DNA of 36,783 nucleotides from a virus. Numbering within the stretch: position 1 is the first letter of the stretch; the number at the start of each line of letters is the position of its first letter. Below the pieces are notes generated by a model. The model made no database searches. It worked only from the letters and a program-made list of their open reading frames with translations, and was not told the origin of the DNA. Location of the stretch: positions 1 to 36,783 of IMG/VR virus record IMGVR_UViG_3300009431_000065; one strand, given 5' to 3'. The position numbers and the translations under genes were made by a program. Positions 21,120 through 29,623 of this stretch are shown here, piece after piece.

Positions 21120-22693
21120 GCCGACAACCCCGACAACCCGGCCTGATCCAGCGCGTCGTCGCGGCGATCCGCAACCGGCCGGCCGGGCCGTCCGGCCCAC
21201 GGACGATCAAGGTCATCCGCCAGCCGGGCCAGGAGCGGACCTTCTTTGACGGGGCCGACTCGAACAAGTACACGCAAAACCACTTCGCCCACGCCACCAC
21301 CGCCGACATCAACACCGTCGTCCGGGCCGACCTGCCCCGCCTGCGCCAGTGGTGCCGGTACGAGGGCCACAACAACGGATACGCCCGCGGGATCATCGAG
21401 ACCCTCGCCAACGACATCGTCGGCCGCGGCCCCCGGGCCCAGGTCACCATCGACGGCGAGGGCCCCGACGAGACGATCGCCCAGCGCATCGAGGACGACT
21501 GGGCCCGGTGGTGCGAGCACTGCGACGCCGACGGCCGCCAGAGTTTCGGCGAGATGTTGGCCCTGGCCGTCAAGCAGTGCCCGGCCGCCGGCGAGGCGTT
21601 CATCGTCATGACCAGCGACCCGGCCGCCCGCCCAAACGAGGTGGCCCTGCGCCTGCGCCTGATCGAGGGCGACCGCGTCTCGACGCCGTACGGCCTGTTC
21701 GTCGACAAGACCGTCGCCGACGGGATCCGGTTCGACGCCGAGAGGCGGCCCACGCATTACCTGGTCCTCAAGAAACACCCCGGCGACACCGGGAGCCTGA
21801 CGATCGTCAACCCGGCCGATTACGACGAAGTGCCGGCCGGCCAGATCGTCCACGTCTACCGCCCCGAGCGGCCGAGCCAGCATCGCGGGATCCCCTGGTT
21901 CGCCTCGGCCCTGATCCCCCTGGCCCACCTGCGGCGGTACACCCTGGCCACCGTCAACGCCGCCGAGAACGCCGCCTCGATCAGCGCCGTGACCTACACC
22001 ACCCTGCCCGGCGTGGACGTCAAGGCCGACGAGGAATTCGACGAAGTCGAGATCCCCCGCGGCAGCCTCCTGACCCTGCCGGCCGGATACGACATGAAAC
22101 CGTTTACGCCGAGCCAGCCCACCGCGACGTATGCGACGTTCAAGGGCGAGATCCTCGACGAGATCGGCCGCGGCCTGTCGATGCCCCACAACGTCGTGGC
22201 CGGCAATTCCAGCGGATACAACTACGCCTCGGGCCGCCTGGACTGGCAGACCTATTTCCGGATGATCCGGACCGACCAGGCCTGGATCGGCCGCCTCTGC
22301 ACGCGGATCTTCCGGGCCTGGTATGCCGAGTATTACATGACGCGCCGGACCCTGAGCACCCTCGCCGGCGCCGCCAGGCCGGAGGTCCAGTGGTTCTGGC
22401 CCGGCCACCAGCACGTGGACCCGGCCAAGGAGGCCAACGCCCAGCGCATCCGCCTCAACAGCCTGACGACCACCCTCGAGGACGAATGGGCCGCCCTGGG
22501 ATTCGATTGGCGCCGCAAGGTAAAGCAGATCGCCGTCGAACGCGACTTCGTCGCCGACCTCGGCCTGCGGATCGAGGACGCCGCCCCGGCCGTCGCCGCG
22601 ATCGAGGACGCCCAGGCCGCCGAGGCCGCCGCCGAGACCGCCGCACAGGACACCACCGATGACGAAGCGACAAGCCAAACCGCCGCGGCCTGA
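21116..22693 (+). CDS. Portal protein, lambda gpB-like
   Basis: The 525-residue protein shows the lambda portal pattern: FFDGADSNKYTQNHF at the N-terminus, LRQWCRYEGHNNGYARGIIETLANDIVGRGPR, GEAFIVM, LIEGDRV, HVYRPERPSQHRGIPWFASALIPL, and SMPHNVVAGNSSGYNYASGRLDWQTYFRMI. The dodecameric portal is the DNA entry gate of the prohead and docks the terminase. The C-terminal 40 residues are acidic and Ala-rich. Its 3' end overlaps the protease-capsid gene by 35 bases. Confidence 0.9.
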   Translation: MSRQPRQPGLIQRVVAAIRNRPAGPSGPRTIKVIRQPGQERTFFDGADSNKYTQNHFAHATTADINTVVRADLPRLRQWCRYEGHNNGYARGIIETLANDIVGRGPRAQVTIDGEGPDETIAQRIEDDWARWCEHCDADGRQSFGEMLALAVKQCPAAGEAFIVMTSDPAARPNEVALRLRLIEGDRVSTPYGLFVDKTVADGIRFDAERRPTHYLVLKKHPGDTGSLTIVNPADYDEVPAGQIVHVYRPERPSQHRGIPWFASALIPLAHLRRYTLATVNAAENAASISAVTYTTLPGVDVKADEEFDEVEIPRGSLLTLPAGYDMKPFTPSQPTATYATFKGEILDEIGRGLSMPHNVVAGNSSGYNYASGRLDWQTYFRMIRTDQAWIGRLCTRIFRAWYAEYYMTRRTLSTLAGAARPEVQWFWPGHQHVDPAKEANAQRIRLNSLTTTLEDEWAALGFDWRRKVKQIAVERDFVADLGLRIEDAAPAVAAIEDAQAAEAAAETAAQDTTDDEATSQTAAA

Positions 22694-24881
22694 GCCCCTG
22701 GCCACCCGGTCCCCCGCAACGGCGACCCCCGCCGCCGAGGCCACCGACGCGATGATCGCCGACCTCGAGGCCCGCGACCTGTTCACGCGGACGTTCAGCC
22801 TCCGGGCCCGGACGATCGACGAGGACCACCGCAGCGTCGAGGCCGCGATCGCCACCGAGGCCCCCGTCCGCGTCTGGGACTGGCATCGCGGCGAGATGGT
22901 CCACGAGATCCTCCTCATGGACGGCGTCGACCTGCCCGACAGCCGCCAGGTCCCCCTCCTGGACAGCCACAACCGATGGTCGATCGATTCGCAACTCGGA
23001 TCGACCCGCAACCTCCGCGTCGACGGCGACAGTCTGATCGGCGAAAACACCTTCGCCGGCACGCCGGCCGGCGACGCGGCGTTCGCCCTGGTCCGCGAAG
23101 GCCACCTGACCGACAACTCCGTCGGGTACCGCGTACACGCCTCGGTGATCATCGAGCCCGGCGAGAGCGAGGAAATCAACGGCCGAACATTCACCGCCAA
23201 GGAACTGCCGTTGAAGGTCTCGACCCGGTGGAGCCCCCACGAAAACTCCGTCTGCGCCATCGGGGCCGACGCGGCCGCCAAGAACCGGGCAGACACCCCA
23301 CCAGCAACGACCCCCCGTCAAGCCGACACACGAAAGGACAGAGACATGGGATTCAACGAATGGTTACAGGCACGCGGCCTCGACCCCGAGGCCCTGACCG
23401 ACGAGCAACGAACCGCCCTGCGGGCCGATTATGACGCCGAGCAGGTCCGCAACGCCGCCGGCGACAACGAGACCCCGCCGGCCGGCCCGCCGGACCCGGA
23501 GCCCCTGCGGATTCCCCCCGAGGACCTCGACGCGGCCATGGACCGGGCCGTCGACCGCCGGGCCGAGCGCGAGGCCGCCCAGCGGCGGGGCCGCATCACC
23601 GAACTGGCCGAGATGGCCGGCGTCGATGACGAGACCCGCGACGCGGTCCTGGCCGACACGGCGGTCACCGTCGCGGCCGCCCGCGAGCGGTTCGTCGAGC
23701 GCATGCGGGACCAGCGCCCGGGCGTCCCGGCCGCCCACGTCGCCCCGTCGGCGGCCGACGCCGACCGCCGCACGGTCGAGGCCGCCCTCCTGATCCGTGG
23801 CGGACACGGCGAGGCGGCGGCCGCCCGCGACGAGTACAGCGACCCCGTCATGGACCACGGCCACCGCCTCCGCGGGGTCACCATGGAGGACCTGTGCCGC
23901 CACGCCCTGCGCCTGGCCGGCCAGGCGGTCCCGATCGGCCGCGAGGAGATGATCCGCGCCGCGATCTCGACCGGATCGTTCAGCGAGATCACCTCCAACG
24001 TCGCCGGGGTTTCCGCCCTGCAGGGCGCCCTGTCGGTCGCCCAGACCTGGCGGGCCTGGTGCAGCACCGGATCGGTGAGCAATTTCCAGGCCAACAAGAT
24101 GGTCCGCCTGGACATCGCCGGGAACCTGCAGACCGTCGGCGCCGACGGCAAACTGCAACACATCAACCTCGAGGACACCGGCGAGAGCATCACCGCCGAG
24201 ACCAAGGGCAACATCCTGACCGTCACCCGCAAGACCATCCGCGACGACCGGATCGGGATCCTGACAAAGGCCCCCATGGAACTCGGCAAGGGCGCCATCC
24301 AGACGATCAGCCAGACCGTCTACACCCTCCTCCTGGCCAACGGGAACATGGGCGACGGCAATGCCATCTTCGACGCCACCAACCGCGGGAACCTGAACAC
24401 CAGCACGACCCTGGACCCGGTCGGCATCGCCACCGCCGCGGCGTCCCTGGCGGCGATGACCAACGCCAAGGGCCAGCCCCGCGACCTGATCCCGGCCGTC
24501 CTCCTGGTCCCGCCCGACCAGTACAATGACGCCTGGTCCTGCGTCAGCCAGCCGGCCATCATCGCCGCCGGCCTGGCATCCACCAGCGCCGCCAGTTACA
24601 GCCCGGCCGTCCACGCCTACGGCGACGGGTCCATCAAGCCCGTGCAGGAAAGCCGCCTGTCGAATGCCAATTACACCGGGTACAGCGCCACGTCGTGGTA
24701 CCTGATGGCGGCCCCCAGCCAGTGCGACAACGTCCGGGTCGATTTCCTCGACGGCGTCCAGACGCCGACGGTCCGCCAGGTCAGCCCCGGCCCCGGCGTC
24801 CTGGGCGTGGCGTTCGAGGTCTTCATCGACTACGGCGTCGCCGCCGCCGACGGCCAGGGCATGATCCTCAACCAGGAATAG
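22659..24881 (+). CDS. Prohead protease-major capsid fusion
   Basis: The 740-residue product joins two head proteins. Residues about 40-205 are an S78 prohead protease: RSVEAAIATEAPVRVWDW, LLDSHNRWSID (His about 104) and LTDNSVGYRVHAS (Ser about 153). A Glu/Ala/Arg-rich helical delta-domain (about 230-390) follows as a built-in scaffold, then an HK97-fold capsid (about 400-740) with SEITSNVAGVSALQGALSVAQTWRAWC and C-terminal VAFEVFIDYGVAAADGQGM. An internal in-frame ATG at 23346 has its own ribosome site. The full-length product would be a minor form. Confidence 0.85.
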   Translation: MTKRQAKPPRPEPLATRSPATATPAAEATDAMIADLEARDLFTRTFSLRARTIDEDHRSVEAAIATEAPVRVWDWHRGEMVHEILLMDGVDLPDSRQVPLLDSHNRWSIDSQLGSTRNLRVDGDSLIGENTFAGTPAGDAAFALVREGHLTDNSVGYRVHASVIIEPGESEEINGRTFTAKELPLKVSTRWSPHENSVCAIGADAAAKNRADTPPATTPRQADTRKDRDMGFNEWLQARGLDPEALTDEQRTALRADYDAEQVRNAAGDNETPPAGPPDPEPLRIPPEDLDAAMDRAVDRRAEREAAQRRGRITELAEMAGVDDETRDAVLADTAVTVAAARERFVERMRDQRPGVPAAHVAPSAADADRRTVEAALLIRGGHGEAAAARDEYSDPVMDHGHRLRGVTMEDLCRHALRLAGQAVPIGREEMIRAAISTGSFSEITSNVAGVSALQGALSVAQTWRAWCSTGSVSNFQANKMVRLDIAGNLQTVGADGKLQHINLEDTGESITAETKGNILTVTRKTIRDDRIGILTKAPMELGKGAIQTISQTVYTLLLANGNMGDGNAIFDATNRGNLNTSTTLDPVGIATAAASLAAMTNAKGQPRDLIPAVLLVPPDQYNDAWSCVSQPAIIAAGLASTSAASYSPAVHAYGDGSIKPVQESRLSNANYTGYSATSWYLMAAPSQCDNVRVDFLDGVQTPTVRQVSPGPGVLGVAFEVFIDYGVAAADGQGMILNQE
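23346..24881 (+). CDS. Major capsid protein from an internal in-frame start
   Basis: ATG 23346 follows GAAAGGACAGAGAC, the same leader that precedes the decoration gene at 24998 (GAAAGGACAGAACC). It gives a 511-residue protein starting MGFNEWLQARGLDPEALTDEQ, a normal length for a delta-domain plus HK97-fold capsid. The segment before it (Thr/Pro-rich, ADTPPATTPRQADTRKDRD) looks like an inter-gene linker. Separate translation would supply capsid in excess over protease. Confidence 0.6.
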   Translation: MGFNEWLQARGLDPEALTDEQRTALRADYDAEQVRNAAGDNETPPAGPPDPEPLRIPPEDLDAAMDRAVDRRAEREAAQRRGRITELAEMAGVDDETRDAVLADTAVTVAAARERFVERMRDQRPGVPAAHVAPSAADADRRTVEAALLIRGGHGEAAAARDEYSDPVMDHGHRLRGVTMEDLCRHALRLAGQAVPIGREEMIRAAISTGSFSEITSNVAGVSALQGALSVAQTWRAWCSTGSVSNFQANKMVRLDIAGNLQTVGADGKLQHINLEDTGESITAETKGNILTVTRKTIRDDRIGILTKAPMELGKGAIQTISQTVYTLLLANGNMGDGNAIFDATNRGNLNTSTTLDPVGIATAAASLAAMTNAKGQPRDLIPAVLLVPPDQYNDAWSCVSQPAIIAAGLASTSAASYSPAVHAYGDGSIKPVQESRLSNANYTGYSATSWYLMAAPSQCDNVRVDFLDGVQTPTVRQVSPGPGVLGVAFEVFIDYGVAAADGQGMILNQE

Positions 24882-24897
24882 CGCACCGGCCATGAGA

Positions 24898-24934
24898 GGC
24901 CGGCGGCGGCCCGCCCATGGGGTCGCCGCCGGCC
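24898..24934 (+). other. Stem-loop after the capsid gene
   Basis: GGCCGGCGGCG and CGCCGCCGGCC pair perfectly over 11 bp around a 15-base loop. No T tract follows. It may protect the capsid mRNA 3' end or attenuate transcription before the decoration gene. Confidence 0.5.
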
Positions 24935-24997
24935 GGACCATGGCGACGACAAAACACAGCGAACCCAAAAGACAACGCACAACGAAAGGACAGAACC

Positions 24998-25723
24998 ATG
25001 GAAGCAGTCCTCCTGAGGGACAACACGACGACCGAGGATTTCTATTCCGCCTCGGCCAGGACGGCCGGCGAGGTCGTCAACATCGACGGCCGGGCCGGCG
25101 TCTGCGTGGCGGACATCGCCGCGGCCGCCACCGGAAGCGTCTACACCGACGGCAAATTCAGCGTCGACGCCGTCGAGTTCGCCATGAGCCGCGGCGGCGT
25201 GGTCGGATGGGACACCGACGGGACGCCCTACGGCGGATCGACCACCGGCGCCGCCGAGACCCGCCTCGGCACGACCGGTTTCCTCCTGGGCACCGTGATC
25301 ACCGACAAGGTCGCCGCCCTGGCCAAGGTCGAGGTCGACCTGAACGCCTACCCCGCCGACCTGATCCCGATCCTGAGCATCGGGAACTTCGAGGACGTCG
25401 CCGACAACAAGACCCTCGACATCCAGGACGTCGGCAAGGTCTTCTGCGTCAACACCGACGCGAAGGCCGTCACCCTGCCGGCCGTGGCCGCCGGCCACCG
25501 CCTGGCGATCATGAACGTCGCCGCCGACGGGGCCGTCCTCGTGACGGTCAGCCCCAACGCCAACGACAAGATCATGGGCCCCGACTGGGCCGGCGTCGAC
25601 GACAAGGACGCACTGAACACGAAGGCGACGGCCAAGAGCGGCGACCACGTCATCCTGAACTACGGCGGGGCCACGGGATGGTTGATGGAAGCCCTCCGCG
25701 GGACCTGGGCGGCCGAAGCCTAA
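24998..25723 (+). CDS. Capsid decoration protein, DUF2190-like
   Basis: The 241-residue protein starts MEAVLLRDNTTTEDFYSASARTAGEVVNIDGRAGVCVADIAAAATGSVYTDGKFSVDA. The pattern of a short N-terminal arm, GxVVxxxGxxGV and Gly-rich strands is that of DUF2190, the cement/decoration proteins following capsid genes in many siphophages and myophages. The C-terminal half is beta-rich (LPAVAAGHRLAIMNVAADGAVLVTV) and longer than the usual DUF2190 of about 110 residues, so an extra jelly-roll-like surface domain is likely. The ribosome site copies that of the capsid. Confidence 0.75.
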   Translation: MEAVLLRDNTTTEDFYSASARTAGEVVNIDGRAGVCVADIAAAATGSVYTDGKFSVDAVEFAMSRGGVVGWDTDGTPYGGSTTGAAETRLGTTGFLLGTVITDKVAALAKVEVDLNAYPADLIPILSIGNFEDVADNKTLDIQDVGKVFCVNTDAKAVTLPAVAAGHRLAIMNVAADGAVLVTVSPNANDKIMGPDWAGVDDKDALNTKATAKSGDHVILNYGGATGWLMEALRGTWAAEA

Positions 25724-25757
25724 GCGGCACGAGCGACGCGTGAGCACCCGGGCCGGA

Positions 25758-25785
25758 GCCCCGGCCGTCCGACGGCGGCCGGGGC
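25758..25785 (+). other. Stem-loop between decoration and connector genes
   Basis: GCCCCGGCCG and CGGCCGGGGC form a perfect 10-bp stem with an eight-base loop. It is the second hairpin bracketing the decoration gene, whose mRNA it could stabilise. No T tract. Confidence 0.5.
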
Positions 25786-25818
25786 GATGGCCCGCGCTGG
25801 GACAACCGGGACGCCGTC

Positions 25819-26181
25819 ATGAGCAACGCCGCGAGATTGTCGACGATGGCCGGCATCATCGCCACGGCGATGGGCGAGACCGTCACCCACACCGCCGCGG
25901 ACGGCACCGCCACCGAGATCACCGACGCGACGTTCTGCGAACAGGAACCGGAGATCCACGACGGCCTCGACGGCAAGACCACCGTCCGCCGCGCCGGTTG
26001 CACGATTCCCGCCGCCCGCGTCGCGGTCCCGGCCCGCGGCGAGACCGTCACCCACGGGACCACCGTCTGGACGATCGACCAAAACCCCCTGGCCGTCGGC
26101 GGCGGCGAGTATTGGCAACTGGCCCTGAAGCGAACCGAACCGATCGAGCGAACCCGACAAGGCCACCGGACACCGCGATGA
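25819..26181 (+). CDS. Head-tail joining protein candidate
   Basis: The 120-residue protein is beta-rich: ETVTHTAADGTATEITDATFCEQ, RRAGCTIPAARV, ETVTHGTTVWTIDQNPLAVGGGEYWQLAL. A repeated ETVTH(T/G) motif starts both halves. The pattern resembles lambda gpFII-like attachment proteins that sit behind capsid genes and close the head to the tail. The assignment is by position and fold impression. It is followed by a 9-codon bridging ORF. Confidence 0.5.
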   Translation: MSNAARLSTMAGIIATAMGETVTHTAADGTATEITDATFCEQEPEIHDGLDGKTTVRRAGCTIPAARVAVPARGETVTHGTTVWTIDQNPLAVGGGEYWQLALKRTEPIERTRQGHRTPR

Positions 26182-26207
26182 CACGGCAGAAACGAGAGAC
26201 GCGATGA
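26178..26207 (+). CDS. Nine-residue mini-ORF bridging two genes
   Basis: MTRQKRETR is bounded by ATGA overlaps at 26178 and 26204. It carries the AGAGACGCG sequence preceding the next gene and may only pass ribosomes on. No protein function is suggested. Confidence 0.3.
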   Translation: MTRQKRETR

Positions 26208-26512
26208 TAAACCACGTCAGAGACAACACGGCACACATTGACCTGGCAGACGATGATCAGGCCATCGCCAACACCCACACGGATGTCGCCACGCCCGAGG
26301 AACATACCGGGTTCGCCGACGGCGGCCGAGTCATCGTCATCGGCAAGGACACCTGGGTCACCGTCGGATCCACCAGCGCCATCGCCCTGGCCGGCGGAAT
26401 CTACAAGGGTCCCCAGGACACCCTGGTGGTCAAATTGAAGAAAGGCGAGACCGGCCTCTTCGTCAACGCCGCCAGCGGCGGCAAATACGCCATCTACCCC
26501 ATGAGATACTGA
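26204..26512 (+). CDS. Hypothetical structural protein
   Basis: The 102-residue protein has an acidic N-terminus (DLADDDQAIANTHTDVATPEE) and a beta-rich C-terminal part (GGRVIVIGKDTWVTVGSTSAIALAGGIYKGP, LVVKLKKGETGLFVNAASGGKYAIYPM). It is probably a minor head or connector component, since it sits in the head block and its stop overlaps the LamG gene start (TGATG). No family is recognised. Confidence 0.55.
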   Translation: MINHVRDNTAHIDLADDDQAIANTHTDVATPEEHTGFADGGRVIVIGKDTWVTVGSTSAIALAGGIYKGPQDTLVVKLKKGETGLFVNAASGGKYAIYPMRY

Positions 26513-27870
26513 TGCTGACCGCACAGCGGACACCCCGATTCACCCCCGCCGGCCTGGTCGCCGACATCGACTACAACCGCCCCGGCCGCCAGGGCCCCCA
26601 GGACCGGTCCCTCGGCGGCCACCACGGCACGTCCTACGGAGCCCCTGCTCTTTCCTTCGACGGACTAAACGACGAGGCACAGATCACCGATGACCTGCTG
26701 ACGCAGTTCCCGTGCACCGTTGCCGGATGGGCCGATCCGGCGATAGTCAGCGGGTCCGAGGCGCTGTTCTGGTGTGGGGACAGCGGCGCATCCAACGCCT
26801 ATATCACCCTCATGAGAAGCGGCTCGACCGGCCTTCAAGTCCGGCTCAACGATGGAAGCACCTACATCGAAACGGCCTCAGTGACCTTTGTTCTCGATAC
26901 GCGCATCCATGTTGCGGTCGTTCTCTACGTCGAGGATTCGGCGGTCAAGGCCGATGTATACGCGGACGGGGCGTTTGTTGAAACTCTGACCAATGCGGGA
27001 TGGGACACCGGTTATTTCTCCTCCGTCTCTTGCGACAAGACCGGCCTTGGAGCGCTCCTTGATTCCAGCCCTGCCGGGTTTTTCGAGGGGAAGCTGAGCG
27101 ACTGGCACGTCTACGACGGCTACAAGGCCACCGCCGTAGATGTGAAACGTCTCTACAACGGCTTTGCTCTTTCTGCTGCCAGCGGAGCTGCTGATCCTAC
27201 AGCACGCTGGCGAATCCGTGATGGGTCAGGTAATGCCACAGACTCCAGCGGAAACGGCAAGACGCTCACCGTCACAGGGGCTTCGTGGGACAACGGGGCC
27301 AATGGTGGGAACTCATGGCTCAACGCTGATGGTGCAGGCGATCAGTTCAAAGGCGGCAGCAAATACTTCGACGGCGCCAACGACTATGACGATCTCGGCT
27401 CGGAGGCGGACCTTGACGACATGGAGGAACTGACCTTCGTCGTCTGGGCGGTTCCTTCGGCCACGGCGGCGACACGATACCTCCTGGCAAAGAACGCCAA
27501 GACGATCCGAATGACGCTCCTGGACGACCACCGCCTCTTTTTTGAGAGCGATTATTCCGGCACCGACGCCCAGTCCTATACCCCGGATACTGTCACGCCG
27601 GGAGTCTTGGCGATGGTCGCGGCCAGGTACTCCGTCTCCGGGGACCGCAAGGCCGATCTGTTTATCGACGGTGCGGAAGTCTCCAGTTACACCGCCCAGG
27701 CCGCATCGACCGGGACAAAGGACACCGACGCGGCCAGCCCGCTCCTGGTGGGAGCATACGACGGGCCGACAAACCCGTACGACGGGACGATTCGCCGCGT
27801 GCAAGTCTACAACCGCCCCCTGACCGACAACGAAATCGCCGCCCTCTACGCACAAGGACCGAACCGATGA
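26512..27870 (+). CDS. Tandem LamG (concanavalin-like) virion protein
   Basis: The 452-residue protein has two lectin-like jelly-roll domains, at about 40-215 (LSFDGLNDEAQITD, FPCTVAGWADP, IHVAVVLYVEDSAVKADVYADGAFVET, GKLSDWHVYDGYKA) and 225-448 (KYFDGANDYDDLGSEADLDDM, ELTFVVWAVPS, DGTIRRVQVYNRPLTDNEIAALYAQG). The YFDGxxDY start and (V/Y)NRxLTxxEIxALYxxG end are LamG_3 hallmarks. GC is visibly lower than in flanking genes, a sign of transfer. In the head block it may decorate the capsid and bind glycans. Domains firm, role inferred. Confidence 0.8.
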   Translation: MLTAQRTPRFTPAGLVADIDYNRPGRQGPQDRSLGGHHGTSYGAPALSFDGLNDEAQITDDLLTQFPCTVAGWADPAIVSGSEALFWCGDSGASNAYITLMRSGSTGLQVRLNDGSTYIETASVTFVLDTRIHVAVVLYVEDSAVKADVYADGAFVETLTNAGWDTGYFSSVSCDKTGLGALLDSSPAGFFEGKLSDWHVYDGYKATAVDVKRLYNGFALSAASGAADPTARWRIRDGSGNATDSSGNGKTLTVTGASWDNGANGGNSWLNADGAGDQFKGGSKYFDGANDYDDLGSEADLDDMEELTFVVWAVPSATAATRYLLAKNAKTIRMTLLDDHRLFFESDYSGTDAQSYTPDTVTPGVLAMVAARYSVSGDRKADLFIDGAEVSSYTAQAASTGTKDTDAASPLLVGAYDGPTNPYDGTIRRVQVYNRPLTDNEIAALYAQGPNR

Positions 27871-28169
27871 GCGCACGACAACTGATCAACGCACAGCTCG
27901 ACCACGCCGCCGTCGGCGTCGGCACGTACATCCGCGTCAAACCCGGAAAGACCCTGCCGAAGGCCCTCGACGTGACCCCCGGCCCGTCCCGTAACAAGTT
28001 CACCGACAAGAACGGCGCCGAGTGCGTCAAGGACTGGCAGCCGTGGACCCAGGCCCGCCTCGACGCCCTCGACGCCGCGATCAAGGCCGGCGTCGTCGAG
28101 TTGCTGGCCGCCGAGACGATGAAGGCCGACCTGCCCGCCGACGTCGGCCAGACCCCTGCCACCCGGTAA
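27867..28169 (+). CDS. Hypothetical protein
   Basis: The 100-residue protein reads MSARQLINAQLDHAAVGVGTYIRVKPGKTLPKALDVTPG, then a helix WTQARLDALDAAIKAGVVELLAAETMKADL. It overlaps the LamG gene by ATGA. Small proteins of this sort are often minor virion parts; no motif supports a particular one. GC returns to the phage average here. Confidence 0.5.
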   Translation: MSARQLINAQLDHAAVGVGTYIRVKPGKTLPKALDVTPGPSRNKFTDKNGAECVKDWQPWTQARLDALDAAIKAGVVELLAAETMKADLPADVGQTPATR

Positions 28170-28175
28170 GTGACC

Positions 28176-28502
28176 ATGAGTGAACCGAACCACATCGACC
28201 GCGACCGGATCCGCGAGGAGTGCGCCGCACGATTCGAGCGCGGCGCCCGGGCAATGACCGTCGCGGCGGACAAGATCGACACCCTCGCCGACAAGGTCGA
28301 CACCGTCTGCACCCTCCTGACCGGCAACGGCCAGCCGACGGCCGGCGTGATCTACCGCCTGGCCAGGATCGAGGAGGCCCGCACCGGCGAGTCCGGCCGG
28401 ACCCGGACCCGCGCCGACCGGATCTGGCATCTCGCCAGCGGCGTGATCCTCCTGATCGTCGGCGCCGCGATCGCCGCGATCGCCGCCGGGGGTGCGCCAT
28501 GA
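28176..28502 (+). CDS. Holin/XhlA-like membrane protein candidate
   Basis: The 108-residue protein has an N-terminal charged helix with heptads (ADKIDTLADKVDTVCTLL) and one C-terminal membrane helix (IWHLASGVILLIVGAAIAAIAAG). Hemolysin XhlA and class III-type holins have this plan. It overlaps the next gene by ATGA, which also encodes a membrane protein, so the pair is the best lysis candidate in the genome. No endolysin lies beside them. GTG at 28170 is an alternative start. Confidence 0.45.
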   Translation: MSEPNHIDRDRIREECAARFERGARAMTVAADKIDTLADKVDTVCTLLTGNGQPTAGVIYRLARIEEARTGESGRTRTRADRIWHLASGVILLIVGAAIAAIAAGGAP

Positions 28503-29023
28503 CCGCCAAGCAGACCGCCGCGATGATCGCCCTGGGCGTCGCCTCCTGCGCGATCCTGGCCGTCGCCCTGGCCGCCCTGATCCTGCCCGGGTGTTACTGG
28601 CCCCCGCCGTCGCCCCCGGACCCGGGCGACAACATCGACGGCGCCGCCGGGAGCCCGCCGGGCGAGAACCCGCCGCCGGCCCCGGCCGGCGAAACCGCCG
28701 ACGCGATCGACGAGATCGTCGCGACGATTCTCCCCTTCCTGGGGCCCCTCGGCGCCGCCGCCGGCGTCCTGTACGGCCGGATCAAGCCGGCGCGCACGAT
28801 CCGGAACATGGTCACCGCCGTCCAGAACGGCCGCAACCGCCTCAAGGCCCATGCCGAGGTCGCCCTGACGGACTTCGACGACGTCGTCCGCGCCGCGATG
28901 GACCCGGCGACCGCCGCGACGGTCCGCCGCGTCAAGAAACGGGCCCACCTGCGCTCCGTCACCCACGGCGACCCGCCGCCGCCGGACCGACCCGAAAAAA
29001 CCGACCCGATGGACACCGACTAG
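28499..29023 (+). CDS. Membrane or lipoprotein with Pro-rich linker
   Basis: The 174-residue protein has an N-terminal hydrophobic segment (IALGVASCAILAVALAALILPGCYW) ending in a lipobox-like LPGC at about 32, a Pro/Gly-rich linker (40-60), then a second hydrophobic stretch (IVATILPFLGPLGAAAGVLYG) and a basic helical end. It could be an outer spanin-type lipoprotein or holin partner of the gene before it. The linker and Cys favour lipidation; the second hydrophobic stretch does not fit a spanin well. Confidence 0.45.
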   Translation: MTAKQTAAMIALGVASCAILAVALAALILPGCYWPPPSPPDPGDNIDGAAGSPPGENPPPAPAGETADAIDEIVATILPFLGPLGAAAGVLYGRIKPARTIRNMVTAVQNGRNRLKAHAEVALTDFDDVVRAAMDPATAATVRRVKKRAHLRSVTHGDPPPPDRPEKTDPMDTD

Positions 29024-29036
29024 CCCGAGACGAAAA

Positions 29037-29534
29037 ATGACCGTTGACCGCGAAAACCTGATCTGGGGCCCGGTGGCCAACTTCCGGACCCTCCTGGCCT
29101 CGGCGCCGGCCTTTCGGACGTTGGTCGGCGAGACCACCGCCCCGGACGCCGCGGCCCACATCTACACCCCGGGCATCCCGCCGGCCGACGTCGCCGCCGC
29201 CCGCCCGTTCGCCGTCGTTGACCAGGGCACGGTCCGCGAGATGGCCCGGATCGACACCGACGCGTTCGGCGACGCCGGGAGCATCCTGTTTCTCCTGGAG
29301 GCCGACGTCGCCGCCGCCGACCAGGGCGCCACCGCCGCGGCGTGGGAAGCCGCGCACAAGGCGTTCCTGACGACCGTCGGCGAGATCATCGCCGAGATGA
29401 TGGACCTCAGCGGCCAAAACGACCACCTGGCCATGACCGGCGCCCGGTTCCTCGAGCGGCCCCACCGCAGCGAGGACACCGGCGAGGGCGATTTCTACCA
29501 GACGATCATGGAACTGGACTGGAGGACGGCATGA
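29037..29534 (+). CDS. Tail terminator/completion protein candidate
   Basis: The 165-residue protein has an N-terminal helix (NLIWGPVANFRTLLASAPAF), a strand region (ARPFAVVDQGTVREMARI), a helical part (AAWEAAHKAFLTTVGEIIAEMMDLS) and a C-terminal strand (YQTIMELDWRTA). This alternation and the position between connector genes and the tail tube resemble tail terminators (lambda gpU type), which cap the tube. No motif proves it. Confidence 0.45.
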   Translation: MTVDRENLIWGPVANFRTLLASAPAFRTLVGETTAPDAAAHIYTPGIPPADVAAARPFAVVDQGTVREMARIDTDAFGDAGSILFLLEADVAAADQGATAAAWEAAHKAFLTTVGEIIAEMMDLSGQNDHLAMTGARFLERPHRSEDTGEGDFYQTIMELDWRTA

Positions 29535-29623
29535 TGGTTTTCCGCATCGGGACAACGCAGACGCCGACAGCCCCCGCCGCGGGCGGCGGCCGCCCGGCAC
29601 GGAGGGCCGTCCGATGGCGCTGA
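29531..29623 (+). CDS. 30-residue bridging ORF
   Basis: This frame starts by ATGA overlap at 29531 and runs past the next ATG at 29614. MMVFRIGTTQT is followed by Ala/Pro/Arg-rich codons. It probably serves to carry ribosomes across the gap; a protein role is not suggested. Confidence 0.3.
   Translation: MMVFRIGTTQTPTAPAAGGGRPARRAVRWR

Noticed and set aside
24898-25785. Rho-independent terminators at GC hairpins
   Set aside because: No run of T follows any of these stems and the genes downstream are clearly part of the same operon.
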